Part shown: piece after piece, positions 19,684 to 28,442 of the stretch
Layout: every line of letters begins with the position of its first letter
Position numbering within the stretch: the stretch's first letter is position 1
Assembly (NCBI RefSeq): GCF_030408775.1
Contig: NZ_CP047210.1
Location: 1,674,001-1,738,000, forward strand
DNA from: Corynebacterium fournieri
GTDB lineage: Bacteria; Actinomycetota; Actinomycetes; Mycobacteriales; Mycobacteriaceae
Direction of reading: 5' to 3'
Length of the DNA: 64,000 nucleotides
Position numbers and translations under genes: made by a program
The notes under the pieces: model-generated
The model's database searches: none
What the model was told of the DNA's origin: nothing
What the model saw: the letters and a program-made list of their open reading frames with translations, nothing else

Positions 19684-20423
19684 TATGCCAATTTCCCCAT
19701 TATGGTTTCCCGGAAAACGTCATATACGCCTTCAGTGTAGTGAAACGGCGCAGGCCCCCACTTGTGATGGGAATCAGCGACTGTATCTTGCATCCGCAGA
19801 ACCTCGAATCCGTTTGCCTCCGCGAAGTCCCAGTACCGCCGGTAGATCGCGTTATACGCACCAGCCTTGACTGCCTCAAACAATCCAACAGTCTCACCAG
19901 TTTCATCAACCAAAGCCCAGTCAGGAGCTAACAGTAGCGTCTTTTCAACTAGCCCGTTCCTTTGGAGCACGTCCTTGAACTGGAAGAATCGCTCCTTCCA
20001 GATTCGGAAGTGATCCTCTTCGCCGAAGTCGATATGGGGGACACCAGTGGTGATGCTGCTGTAGTTCTCCATCCGCCTAAACTCACCACTGTCTGTAGCA
20101 AACGTGTCCACATCGAACTGCCAAGCGCCGAGCCGTTCAACATTCAGATCCCACAGCACCAAGTCGACTTCCGAATTCTCTTCGACATCACGAAATAGCG
20201 AGCCCGCCAGATCGGCTTCGAGCATTCGACGCTGAAATTGACTGCGCAGGTCAACTTTGGGAACCAGTTTCGTTGCATCAGTGCCGGCAGAGATGAAGGA
20301 TTGACGTGCTACGTACCGCTTGAGCTCAAGGGACTTTCCGAGAAGAGGGTCGACCGTGTCGCGACTAACGCAGCCGCCCACAATGAGCAGACTGTATTTC
20401 GGTGATGTCACTTCTGTCCTCAC
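19683..20423 (-). CDS. DUF6270 (SGNH-like) protein
   Basis: The 246-residue protein matches the DUF6270 pattern: a start-near GGCVSRDT block (SGNH-like block I position, with Ser in the C-V-S-R-D motif), VARQSFISA, then LVLWDLNVERLG, and a late PFHYTEGVYD containing a His-Tyr pair. Members are common in capsule and teichoic-acid loci and are assumed to be esterases or acyltransferases acting on the polymer; biochemical function is not established. It has no signal peptide. It is the first gene of the - strand run 20423 to 18100 and is divergent from the ABC exporter, 150 bp away, so the promoters of both lie between 20424 and 20573. Confidence 0.75.
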   Translation of the reverse strand: MRTEVTSPKYSLLIVGGCVSRDTVDPLLGKSLELKRYVARQSFISAGTDATKLVPKVDLRSQFQRRMLEADLAGSLFRDVEENSEVDLVLWDLNVERLGAWQFDVDTFATDSGEFRRMENYSSITTGVPHIDFGEEDHFRIWKERFFQFKDVLQRNGLVEKTLLLAPDWALVDETGETVGLFEAVKAGAYNAIYRRYWDFAEANGFEVLRMQDTVADSHHKWGPAPFHYTEGVYDVFRETIMGKLA

Positions 20424-20573
20424 CCACTAGAGCAAACTGGTTGAAATCGAAAAAGTTTGAATAATCCTACTAGCTCCCAACTCATTTCCCTCTTTTGGGA
20501 CGATCGGCGAAAGAAGTCTAGATTATGGTCGTGAATTACAAGCCCAACGCGAATTGTTAGCTGAGGAAAGAAC

Positions 20574-21437
20574 GTGAATACGGTGCAACAAAATCTCATC
20601 GAGGTCGATGACACCTATTTGAGGAGACTTAGCGCCAGGCCAGGCCTGGGCAGATATCTCGCACAACTTTGGCAACGCCGCCATTTTATTTGGGCTGAAG
20701 CTAGGAACAAGGCTTTTTCACGAGGTAGAGACATGTACCTCGGGCGGGCGTGGATTGTGCTTCAACCGATTCTTGACACCGCCGTTTACATCCTTGTCTT
20801 TGGTGTTGTCCTCAAGATCTCAAAGAATATTGACCATTTCATTGGGTACCTGGTTATCGGTGTTATTTTCTTCAACTTCATCACTAGAGGTCTGAATTCT
20901 GGTGCTGGATTGATTCAAAGCTCGAAAGGAATGATCTCGTCATTCTCATTCCCAAAGGCGGCGCTCCCCATCTCGCTGACTGTCAAGCAGTTGCTTGACA
21001 ACGTCGCGCCGGCGATCGTCGGTCTTCTCATTGCGTTTCTGTACCACGGGCTGACGCCTAGCCCTGCAATCCTTACGGTGCCCGTCTTTTTCCTGATGAT
21101 CCACTTGTTCTCTCTAGGAGCAATGTTGATCGTCGCAAGAATTACGGCGTTCATTCCCGATTTGAAAGCCCTTGTGTCTACTTTCACTCGCGGTTTGTTC
21201 TTCGTATCAGGCGTGTTCTTCGACATCCACCGATTCGATTCGAATGAGACCATTCAGTCCATCATGCTCGCTAATCCCGCCTACCAGTTCTTAACAGCGG
21301 TACGCGAGGCAACCATTTATCAAACCGTTCCTCCCCTCGGCCGGTGGCTCTATCTCGCTGCTTGGACATTTGGTCTACTCATTATCGGTTTGATCTTCTT
21401 CTGGGAAGCTGAAGAAAGGTACGCGCGTGTCCGGTAA
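20574..21437 (+). CDS. wzm: ABC transporter permease for polysaccharide export (Wzm/TagG type)
   Basis: This 287-residue ABC-2 type permease should form the membrane channel that moves the finished polymer out of the cytosol. It has a cytosolic amphipathic start (QLWQRRHFIWAEARNKAFSRG), then about six membrane segments, for example WIVLQPILDTAVYILVFGVV, LVIGVIFFNFI, PAIVGLLIAFLY and LFSLGAMLIVARI, ending in LGRWLYLAAWTFGLLIIG. The start is GTG 20574, with GAGGAAAG just upstream. It overlaps the ATPase gene by 11 bases. No flippase (Wzx) or polymerase (Wzy) was seen, which fits ABC-dependent export. Confidence 0.88.
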   Translation: MNTVQQNLIEVDDTYLRRLSARPGLGRYLAQLWQRRHFIWAEARNKAFSRGRDMYLGRAWIVLQPILDTAVYILVFGVVLKISKNIDHFIGYLVIGVIFFNFITRGLNSGAGLIQSSKGMISSFSFPKAALPISLTVKQLLDNVAPAIVGLLIAFLYHGLTPSPAILTVPVFFLMIHLFSLGAMLIVARITAFIPDLKALVSTFTRGLFFVSGVFFDIHRFDSNETIQSIMLANPAYQFLTAVREATIYQTVPPLGRWLYLAAWTFGLLIIGLIFFWEAEERYARVR

Positions 21438-22242
21438 ACCAACCGTTGTTGTACGAGATTTATCTAAAACCTACCGCCTGACGTCTTCGGGCTCGATCCG
21501 TGGACTCGGTAGGAAGACCACTTCTGTCGACGCCTTGAAGTCCGTTTCGTTCGTCTCCTACCGTGGCGAGTCCGTCGGCATTTTAGGCAAGAACGGCTCG
21601 GGCAAATCCACCCTGCTTCGGATCATCGCGGGGAACGAGTCTCCTACGTCTGGACTCGTACGAGTATCTGCTGAGCCACGGCTCCTGGGCGTGTCAGCCG
21701 CCCTTCAAGGCGCTTTGACTGGAAGGGAAAACGTAAGACTCGGCTTGCTTGCCATGGGACTGCATCCTGACGAAGTTGCGCAACTAGAAGACTCCGTAAT
21801 CGAATGGGCCGACTTAACGGATTCCATCGATCGACCACTGCGTACTTATTCCTCAGGTATGTCTGCCCGCCTGAAGTTCTCCATCGCAACATCAGTGCGT
21901 GCCGAAATCTTGCTCGTGGATGAAGCTCTGTCCACAGGAGATTCAACCTTCACCTCAAAAGCTAAGAAACGAATGGATTCATTCCTCGAGGAATCTGGCA
22001 CTGTTTTCCTTGTATCGCACGGAGCAAAGACGATTCAGGACAATTGTTCGCGAGCGCTGTGGCTTCACGAGGGCGAAATCATCGCAGACGGCCCCGCCGA
22101 GTCGCTTACGAAGCGGTACAGAGTGTGGAGTAACCGAGCAGCCACCGGAAAGGACGACGAGGCTGAGAAAATCATTCGCGAAACAGCGGCTTCCTATACC
22201 CCTCCCACTATCCGTCTTTCCAGCGAAACTGCCTCCCGCTAA
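21427..22242 (+). CDS. wzt: ABC transporter ATP-binding protein for polysaccharide export (Wzt/TagH type)
   Basis: This 271-residue ATPase drives the Wzm-type permease. It has Walker A (GILGKNGSGKSTLLR), the signature YSSGMSARLKF, Walker B (EILLVDEALSTGD) and the switch His in VSHGAKTIQ. The region between (ALQGALTGRENVRLGL) is typical for polysaccharide exporters. It lacks the C-terminal carbohydrate-recognition domain found in O-antigen Wzt proteins, so substrate choice probably does not depend on a capped chain end, as in KpsT/TagH-type systems. The start is GTG 21427, inside the end of wzm. It ends with a 4-bp overlap with the convergent glycosyltransferase gene on the other strand. Confidence 0.9.
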   Translation: MSGKPTVVVRDLSKTYRLTSSGSIRGLGRKTTSVDALKSVSFVSYRGESVGILGKNGSGKSTLLRIIAGNESPTSGLVRVSAEPRLLGVSAALQGALTGRENVRLGLLAMGLHPDEVAQLEDSVIEWADLTDSIDRPLRTYSSGMSARLKFSIATSVRAEILLVDEALSTGDSTFTSKAKKRMDSFLEESGTVFLVSHGAKTIQDNCSRALWLHEGEIIADGPAESLTKRYRVWSNRAATGKDDEAEKIIRETAASYTPPTIRLSSETASR

Positions 22243-24137
22243 CACTCGACGTTGAGTATGCCCGATCCGATCGCAATTACCCGAGCATTCGCAAAGATGA
22301 CTTCGTCATCGACTTCCCAAGTGTGTGCTACTGAAGGCGATCGCATCTGGACGAAGTTAAAGCGGTCCGCGGAATAGATGGTGTATCCGTTCTTGACCGC
22401 ACCGTTGAGAAAACCCGTGTCTTCGCCCTTGGTGAGATCCGGAAACGCCAACCCTTCAGTTACCTGGCGACGCCAGACTAATGTCGGGCCTGCCACAAAA
22501 TCCGTGAAACACATTTCGTGGTCTGGATTCCTGAGCAAGAAACTGTCCGACTGCCCATGGTACAAATACGATGCCCGCTTACCTACGATGTCGGCGCCAG
22601 AATACTCAAGTGCGTTGATCTGATCCCGCAGGTAGTTTTCAAAATAGAGGTCGTCGTCATCAAACTTGGCCATGAAGTCGCCGGTTGCTTCGGCCGCCAA
22701 GTGGTTCATACATTTACCGAGGGACCAAGACTTTGGCGCCTGAAAGACCTGTCCTGACACCCCCTCAGGAAACTGCGCTCTGACGGCGTCCGGTTGTTCG
22801 TCGATTCCATGAAGCATCATCATGAGCTCAACTTCGACATTACGTTGCCGCGCAACCTGTGAGAAGAGATGACTCAACTGTTGCGGGCGGTTTGTCGAAG
22901 CCAGAATCGACACTTTCGGACGAACATCGCTTTGCGCCTCAACTAATCCAATTGAATTAAGAAGAGTGAAGGCGCGATCCGTATAGGTGTGGTTCTCCCA
23001 AATTTTCCGTTGTGCCCTGTGGCTGATTCGGTCTCGGACTTCTGGGGAATTAACGATGCGTCGAAGCACATAGCTGCCCCCCTCCACATCGCGGATGATT
23101 GGGATCTCATCCTCGCTAAACATTTCATGTAAAGCGACACTGTCGGTTGAAACGACCACCGCACCGGACGCACCCGCTTCAAAAATACGACGGCTGCACA
23201 TCGTAGGGCTTTGTGTGATCGTGTTGACGTTGAGAACAACCTTAAATCTCTTGAAGGCCGACAACATCTTGTTGTACGGCAACGCACCTGCTACGTAGCG
23301 CTCGTATTCTGAGGGAAACTGGTATTTATCTTCTTTTCCTGCAAAGCGAGAAAAGACTACTAAACCGTTCTTAAGGCTCCGAGATGCTCGCACCGCAGCG
23401 TCTAAAACAAGTGCGATCTGTTGTTGGCGCGATTCAAACTTATGCGCAAAATACGTGCCGGCGAATGCGATGTCGCCCCGGCGTTCTTCCCCTGCTTTCA
23501 AAATCGGGTTATGAAGAACCGGCTGAGCAGCGAACGGTAGGACGCCCACTTTTGCACTTGGCAAAGCGGCCTCATACTGCGGGACCAAGTTCGCGTCTGT
23601 CGTGAACACGAAATCGAAGAGTTCCGCTGTTTTGATGAAGTCGTCGAAGTGAGCCGGATCTTCTTTATTCCAGAACACCGTCGGAATGCCACTAGCTTTG
23701 CACCAATCCACCAATTCCTTCAGGGCTGGAGACGGCGCGTTTTCTCCAGTCAGCTGATACTGCCACTTGCCTCCATTGCCATTCCACGCGGATTCGACCA
23801 AAAGGAGCTCGAATGGTCCCTTGCCGTTTTGTGCATTGAGTTCAAAGGACTCCCCAGGATGCACTGGGCGCAGGTCAAACTCGTACCCCCACGCTCGTTC
23901 GGAAAACTCATCCAAAATCGATCCAACCGTTATTTTCCGAAAAGGCTTTCTCGGGTTAATCGCAGGAGTGATCTCTTCAACGTCAGACCACTCACCAAAA
24001 GACCTCGGGGCAATGCGTCGCGACAGAGCGAAGGCAGCCTTTTCTGCTGCTTTCCGCGCACCCTGCCTTCGCATGACATTTACGAAGCGAGACATGTCGT
24101 CGCCCACCGAACGCGCTTGCTCTCGAAATTTGACCAT
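22239..24137 (-). CDS. Bifunctional glycosyltransferase: CgeB-like GT-B plus GT2-like domain
   Basis: The 632-residue protein has a basic helical N-terminus, a CgeB-like GT-B unit (about 70-400: LLLVESAWNGNGG, TVFWNKEDPAHFDDF, IAFAGTYFAHKFESR, and SRRIFEAGASGAVVVS), and a GT2-like domain (about 410-620) with KVSILASTNRPQQL, WSLGKCMNHLAAEA and the metal site MAKFDDDDLYFENY. It is a shorter paralogue of the 891-residue protein at 15039-17714. It probably adds one or two sugars to the same polymer. ATG 24137 is used; ATG codons at about residues 15 and 22 are alternatives. Sugars unknown. Confidence 0.77.
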   Translation of the reverse strand: MVKFREQARSVGDDMSRFVNVMRRQGARKAAEKAAFALSRRIAPRSFGEWSDVEEITPAINPRKPFRKITVGSILDEFSERAWGYEFDLRPVHPGESFELNAQNGKGPFELLLVESAWNGNGGKWQYQLTGENAPSPALKELVDWCKASGIPTVFWNKEDPAHFDDFIKTAELFDFVFTTDANLVPQYEAALPSAKVGVLPFAAQPVLHNPILKAGEERRGDIAFAGTYFAHKFESRQQQIALVLDAAVRASRSLKNGLVVFSRFAGKEDKYQFPSEYERYVAGALPYNKMLSAFKRFKVVLNVNTITQSPTMCSRRIFEAGASGAVVVSTDSVALHEMFSEDEIPIIRDVEGGSYVLRRIVNSPEVRDRISHRAQRKIWENHTYTDRAFTLLNSIGLVEAQSDVRPKVSILASTNRPQQLSHLFSQVARQRNVEVELMMMLHGIDEQPDAVRAQFPEGVSGQVFQAPKSWSLGKCMNHLAAEATGDFMAKFDDDDLYFENYLRDQINALEYSGADIVGKRASYLYHGQSDSFLLRNPDHEMCFTDFVAGPTLVWRRQVTEGLAFPDLTKGEDTGFLNGAVKNGYTIYSADRFNFVQMRSPSVAHTWEVDDEVIFANARVIAIGSGILNVEC

Positions 24138-24182
24138 CGCGGTTACTCCTTTACGTTTTGGCCTCTATCGTCCCATTCTGAA

Positions 24183-25616
24183 CTACGCGTCAGGCGAGAG
24201 TGTCTCCTCGTAAGCTTGGATCAGTCGTTCAGCACTGGACTGCCATGTCCGTGTATCCAAGAAGGCCTCTAGTTGATTACCATAAAAGTGGTCTGGTTCC
24301 ACAAGTGCCTTCCTAATCGCGTCGCTCAACGCTTCGGGATCATCGGGTGGAACATACAAAGCCAACTCACCAGTGGCTTCCCTAACTGCGGGAAGGTCGG
24401 AGGCAACCACTGGAATCTTCATTCCCATTGCAAGCATCGGCTTAAGCGGGGTGACTGCCCTGCAAACTTCGTAGTCACGTCGTGGCAACACAAACACGTC
24501 TAATGCAGCACACCACAAAGGAATAGCTTTGGGGTCTTGCTTGCCTGCAAAGACAACGCGATCTGCTAAACCCCTCTCCTCTACTAAATGTTGTAGGACA
24601 GGAAGCTCAGAGCCACTACCGACTATCAATGCTTTGGTGTCGTCATCAAGGAACTCCAAGGCTAAGACGAGCGAATCGAGCCCCTCATAGTCAACAACCG
24701 AGGTGATTGTCCCGACTAGTTTTGTGCTCGACGGAATCCCGATCTTTTCTCTTGCGAAGTCCCTGGTGGGGGCTTCTATGGCCTCATCACGATCGAACCC
24801 ATTCGGAACAACGTAGATCTTGTCCTTTGGAACTCCGCGTTCTTCAACGCGACGCCGTGATACATCGCTGAGCACAAGGACTGCAGAAGCCGATTGCATA
24901 GCTAGGGTTTCGCGTCGCCTGAACTCCGCGAGAAAATCCCTGCTTCTTTGTCCCGAGTTTTCTAGCTCCAAGGTTTTGTCGCGCTCCCCACGCACTTCGT
25001 AAACCCATGGGATCCCAAGGAGCCGTGCGACCTCGCTGATCAAGCTTGCATTCCTGAAGTCTGTTGTCGTGTGCAACAGGGTGATATCGAGCTGCCGTGC
25101 TATCTCTGCAAGCAAATTAATGGCCTTACGCCGATTCTTGCCTCTCCGCAAAGACATCCGGCTTGGTAACAACAAGAAGTAATCGATGCCGTCAACCGAA
25201 ACGGAATTCTCTGTGGGAACTACGCCAATTGTCGCCGGATATCCCATTCTTGTAGCTGGGTAGACAGCTACATCTTGCCACCTAAGTTCGTGGAGAAGTT
25301 TTTGAGTACGCACCGTGTATCCACTAACTGTGTACGGCTGCGCACTATTGACAAAATACAGGACTCGAGCTTCGTCACTAGGCTGCCGAATATCTGATGG
25401 AAAAATTGGATCGCAAAAGTCTTGCCAGGAGGTAGTGTCCGGAACTCCCGCACGAGACATGCCCTCCAAGAAAACAGGCAATCTGAAGCCACATTCCTGG
25501 AGTTTTCGGCCAATTTTTACGAAGACTTTCCGCAGAAACGGCTTCGGCCCCGACAAGAAGTCCGTCGCCATCGCAGATAGAAAAAGCTGGCAGTACCTAG
25601 CTGGACGCATTACCAT
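24183..25616 (-). CDS. GT4-family glycosyltransferase
   Basis: This 477-residue GT-B enzyme has an N-terminal acceptor half with VLYFVNSAQPYTVSGYTVRT and LLHTTTDFRN, the central YEVRGERDKT and AVLVLSDVSRRRV, and a donor half starting YVVPNGFDRDEA and IGTITSVVDYEGLDSLVLAL, with LIVGSGSELPVL and RRDYEVCRAVTPLKPMLAMGM. This last piece is the GT4 E-x7-E-like site (here E-V-C-R-A-V-T-P-L-K-P), which binds the nucleotide sugar. The start overlaps the upstream glycosyltransferase gene by 20 bases; ATG 25610 is close and nearly equal. A later ATG at 25571 lacks a ribosome site. Cytosolic, retaining transferase; sugar unknown. Confidence 0.8.
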   Translation of the reverse strand: MVMRPARYCQLFLSAMATDFLSGPKPFLRKVFVKIGRKLQECGFRLPVFLEGMSRAGVPDTTSWQDFCDPIFPSDIRQPSDEARVLYFVNSAQPYTVSGYTVRTQKLLHELRWQDVAVYPATRMGYPATIGVVPTENSVSVDGIDYFLLLPSRMSLRRGKNRRKAINLLAEIARQLDITLLHTTTDFRNASLISEVARLLGIPWVYEVRGERDKTLELENSGQRSRDFLAEFRRRETLAMQSASAVLVLSDVSRRRVEERGVPKDKIYVVPNGFDRDEAIEAPTRDFAREKIGIPSSTKLVGTITSVVDYEGLDSLVLALEFLDDDTKALIVGSGSELPVLQHLVEERGLADRVVFAGKQDPKAIPLWCAALDVFVLPRRDYEVCRAVTPLKPMLAMGMKIPVVASDLPAVREATGELALYVPPDDPEALSDAIRKALVEPDHFYGNQLEAFLDTRTWQSSAERLIQAYEETLSPDA

Positions 25617-26895
25617 CCGATGCTTCGATCTGCTGCAGTATCTGCAGCAATCGTACAGGTGTCATTTCTTCACGCTCCCGAATCACCCAATCACGGCCAG
25701 TGGTTCCGACACTGAGACGCTGTGGGTTATTTTCGAGCGACACCCATAGATTTGCGAGCGCCGATGGATCCTGCGGTGGGACAACGTCTCCGCCGCCCAG
25801 GCTTGAGATAAGATCAGCGGCCTCCCCCTCCACAACCCCCGAAATATGAATCCGGTTAAAAAGTAACTCATACGTCTTGGACGGCACTGTGCGTCGCAGC
25901 GGTTCCCATTCGGCCAAATGCACCAGCGCTGTGTCAGCCCAGTCGTAATACGCGTTCAAGAGTTCTGCTGGTTTCAGACGAATAAAACGCGCGTCGACAC
26001 CAAACTCTTGAGCCTTCTCCTGAAGCAACTCACGGGCTGCACCTGCGCCCACAAAAATCATATGAACTTGGAGCCCCTGTTGTTTAGCCAGCTTGGCAGC
26101 TTCCAAGGCATTCTGCAGATTTTGCGCGCGGCCTATTGTCCCTGCATACAGTACGTTTAAGTGGCCGCTCTTGCGGTGACTCCCTCTATCTTCCGTCGGC
26201 TGGCTAGCTACTGGAAAGACATTTCGAATTACTACAACTTCGGGGCTATTTCCTCGCGTAGACAATTCACGGCGAGACTCCAAAGAGGCTTTCAAGGTGC
26301 TCGAAGTGACTAAAATCGCCCTTGCTCCCCGCAGGAGAGAATTCAGTACCTTCGTGGACACTCGAGTGACGAGCTGAAGAGGTCCGTTCTTTGCCAGCTT
26401 CTCTCGGATCGACGGATCCCCGACTTCAGCATTCCAGGACGAAGCTTGCCCCATGAGGTCTGGCCACGCATCTCGGAGGTCGATAACGTAGGGGCGATCG
26501 AAAATCTTCGCGGCCACCCACGTAACCCCCGCGGTTGGCAAAGCGGGAACCGTCCCTATAACAAGATCCGGCTCAATCTGCTTCCTGTTCCTAATGAGCG
26601 TGCGAACTTGCGAAAGAGCAATCAGGAGCTGGCTAGCAGCCTTCGATGTAATCGAATCGCCTACCCGGTACGCGGAACTACGGAAGATAGTCTCGCCTTG
26701 TGTTCCCTTGTACGGGATTCTACGCGTCAGCTTACTGTCACCCGTGGTGTCGACAGAACGACTGTTCCGCGGTGGCGGTGCAATCACGCAAACTTCATGC
26801 CCTGCATCGATGAGCATTTTTGCAAGCCAAGACCAACGTCGTTGCGGCACTCCATTTTCTGGGTACCAATACTGGGTGACGAGAAGAATACGCAC
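25597..26895 (-). CDS. GT4-family glycosyltransferase (WbuB-like)
   Basis: The 432-residue protein opens with ILLVTQYWYPENGVPQRRWSWLA, the N-terminal pattern of WbuB-like GT4 transferases, which often add amino sugars. It continues with the PYVIDLRDAWPDL motif, AILVTSSTLKASL, and the donor half LNVLYAGTIGRAQNLQNALEA, MIFVGAGAARELL and PSKTYELLFNRIHISGVV. The last piece contains the K-x-Y-E donor site. The start is GTG 26895, preceded by GGAGG about 10 bases upstream. It is the first gene of the pair with the gene at 24183. Confidence 0.82.
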   Translation of the reverse strand: MRILLVTQYWYPENGVPQRRWSWLAKMLIDAGHEVCVIAPPPRNSRSVDTTGDSKLTRRIPYKGTQGETIFRSSAYRVGDSITSKAASQLLIALSQVRTLIRNRKQIEPDLVIGTVPALPTAGVTWVAAKIFDRPYVIDLRDAWPDLMGQASSWNAEVGDPSIREKLAKNGPLQLVTRVSTKVLNSLLRGARAILVTSSTLKASLESRRELSTRGNSPEVVVIRNVFPVASQPTEDRGSHRKSGHLNVLYAGTIGRAQNLQNALEAAKLAKQQGLQVHMIFVGAGAARELLQEKAQEFGVDARFIRLKPAELLNAYYDWADTALVHLAEWEPLRRTVPSKTYELLFNRIHISGVVEGEAADLISSLGGGDVVPPQDPSALANLWVSLENNPQRLSVGTTGRDWVIREREEMTPVRLLQILQQIEASDGNASS

Positions 26896-26934
26896 GTCCT
26901 CGCCACCTCCGTTTGACTATGGGCTGAATGATTG

Positions 26935-27008
26935 TGGGGCCAGCGGGGCTCGAACCCGCGACCAGCGGATTATGAGTCCGCGGCTCTAACCGACTGAGCT
27001 ATAGCCCC
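26935..27008 (-). tRNA. tRNA with CAU anticodon (elongator Met, or lysidine-type Ile)
   Basis: A complete cloverleaf can be drawn on the - strand: acceptor GGGGCTA pairing with TGGCCCC (one T-G), a D arm GCTCAGTCGGTTAGAGC, an anticodon loop CTCATAA, a T arm GCGGGTTCGAGCCCCGC, and discriminator A. CCA is not encoded. The anticodon CAU, with no initiator features (first pair G-C), could be elongator tRNA-Met or tRNA-Ile whose C34 is modified by TilS; the sequence alone does not settle it. It lies at the edge of the low-GC glycosyltransferase cluster, a common integration site. Confidence 0.9.
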
Positions 27009-27070
27009 TAGTGTGGCTCCGGAACTCTTGTTCCTAGAGCCGCAATACTTAGGCGTAAAGCACGAGTGTG

Positions 27071-28336
27071 TTAGCGCCAGATGCCTCTAGTATCAATCAC
27101 AGTCTTTCCGTTGAGCAAATTCTGATCGACACCAACGAACTCTCGGTGGTCAACGAGGAGGACTACAACGTCTGCGCTTTCGATGGCTGAGGTGAAATCA
27201 GCCAATTCGATGTTCTTGTGCGCAGCGAGACGATCGGGCAGGGAATCTACGTTCGGTTCCACAACAGAAACCGTGGTTTCGGGATTTCGTTGAGCCAACT
27301 GCTCAACGATACCCAGCGCCGGCGACTCTCGGAGATCGTCAATGTCCGCCTTGAAAGCGATACCAAGCGCTGCAACCCTCTTATTGTCAGACTCGCTTAG
27401 CGCCTTCTCTACCTTGTCCAGGACGAACGACGGCTTGCCATCGTTGATCTCTCGTGCCTGGCGAACAATCTTGGCTTCCTCCGGTACTGAAGAAACGATG
27501 AACCACGGATCAACAGCGATGCAGTGTCCACCGACGCCGGGGCCGGGCTTGAGGATGTTGACACGTGGGTGGTGGTTGGCGAGCTCGATCAGCTCCCAGA
27601 CGTCAATTCCAAGACGGTCGCTAATGAGGGAGAGCTCGTTCGCGAATGCGATATTGACATCCCGGAAGGAGTTCTCGGTGAGCTTCGCCATCTCCGCTGT
27701 AGTCGCATCCGTCGTCAGCAATTCAGCGGTGCAGAACGTTGCGTACAAATCACGAGCAAGCTCCGTGCCCTTGGGAGTCAAGCCACCGATGACGCGGTCG
27801 TTGTTCTCCATCTCTTCCATGATCTGCCCCGGCAGGACGCGCTCAGGACAGTGAGCAACGAAGATGGCATTTTCGTCTTCTTCGTTCAGCGAGAGGTCAG
27901 GCCGCTTCTCGATGATGTACTCCGCCATGTTGCGAGTCGTTCCCGGAGGAGAGGTGGATTCCAACACCACAAGGGCACCCGGACGCAGGTGCGGAGCCAT
28001 CGCATCGACAGCTGAATTGATGTATTTGGTGTCTACCTCGTGATTGTCACCCTTGAACGGGGTTGGCACGCAGACGATGTAGGCATCCGCCTCGACCTGG
28101 TCGAAGCGCGCGGTCAGCAGACCACGTTCCACGACGTCCTTGAGCAGCTCGTCAAACCCCGGTTCAACGAACGGCACTTCGCCCTTATTGATGGACTCGA
28201 CAAAGGTCGGGTTGACATCAACACCAGTTACCTTGATTCCCTTGGAGGCGATAAACGCTGCCGTAGGAAGACCGATGTACCCAAGGCCAACGACGCAGAC
28301 ATCTTTAAACGTATTTTGCACCGCGGTGTTTGCCAC
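27071..28336 (-). CDS. wecC: UDP-N-acetyl-D-mannosamine dehydrogenase
   Basis: WecC oxidises UDP-ManNAc to UDP-ManNAcA with NAD+. The 421-residue protein has the NAD motif VCVVGLGYIGLPTAAF, the ESTSPPGTT loop, CPERVLPGQIMEEMENNDRVIGG, which is typical of the N-acetylhexosamine dehydrogenase branch rather than Ugd, and the catalytic Cys in GVGGHCIAVDPWF (near residue 270). It ends with the IDTRGIW motif. The start is GTG 28336 with AAAGGAATAG upstream. With wecB 107 bp upstream on the same strand it forms the UDP-ManNAcA supply unit. UDP-GlcNAc 6-dehydrogenase is a less likely alternative. Confidence 0.92.
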   Translation of the reverse strand: MANTAVQNTFKDVCVVGLGYIGLPTAAFIASKGIKVTGVDVNPTFVESINKGEVPFVEPGFDELLKDVVERGLLTARFDQVEADAYIVCVPTPFKGDNHEVDTKYINSAVDAMAPHLRPGALVVLESTSPPGTTRNMAEYIIEKRPDLSLNEEDENAIFVAHCPERVLPGQIMEEMENNDRVIGGLTPKGTELARDLYATFCTAELLTTDATTAEMAKLTENSFRDVNIAFANELSLISDRLGIDVWELIELANHHPRVNILKPGPGVGGHCIAVDPWFIVSSVPEEAKIVRQAREINDGKPSFVLDKVEKALSESDNKRVAALGIAFKADIDDLRESPALGIVEQLAQRNPETTVSVVEPNVDSLPDRLAAHKNIELADFTSAIESADVVVLLVDHREFVGVDQNLLNGKTVIDTRGIWR

Positions 28337-28442
28337 TTTCTATTCCTTTCGCAAGGGTCTAATTGAGACCCGCTATCTCGGCGGCTCGGATCGTTCTTCT
28401 AAAGCGTACCCTCGCCTGCTTTGCGTGTGTTCTCAGTCCCGT

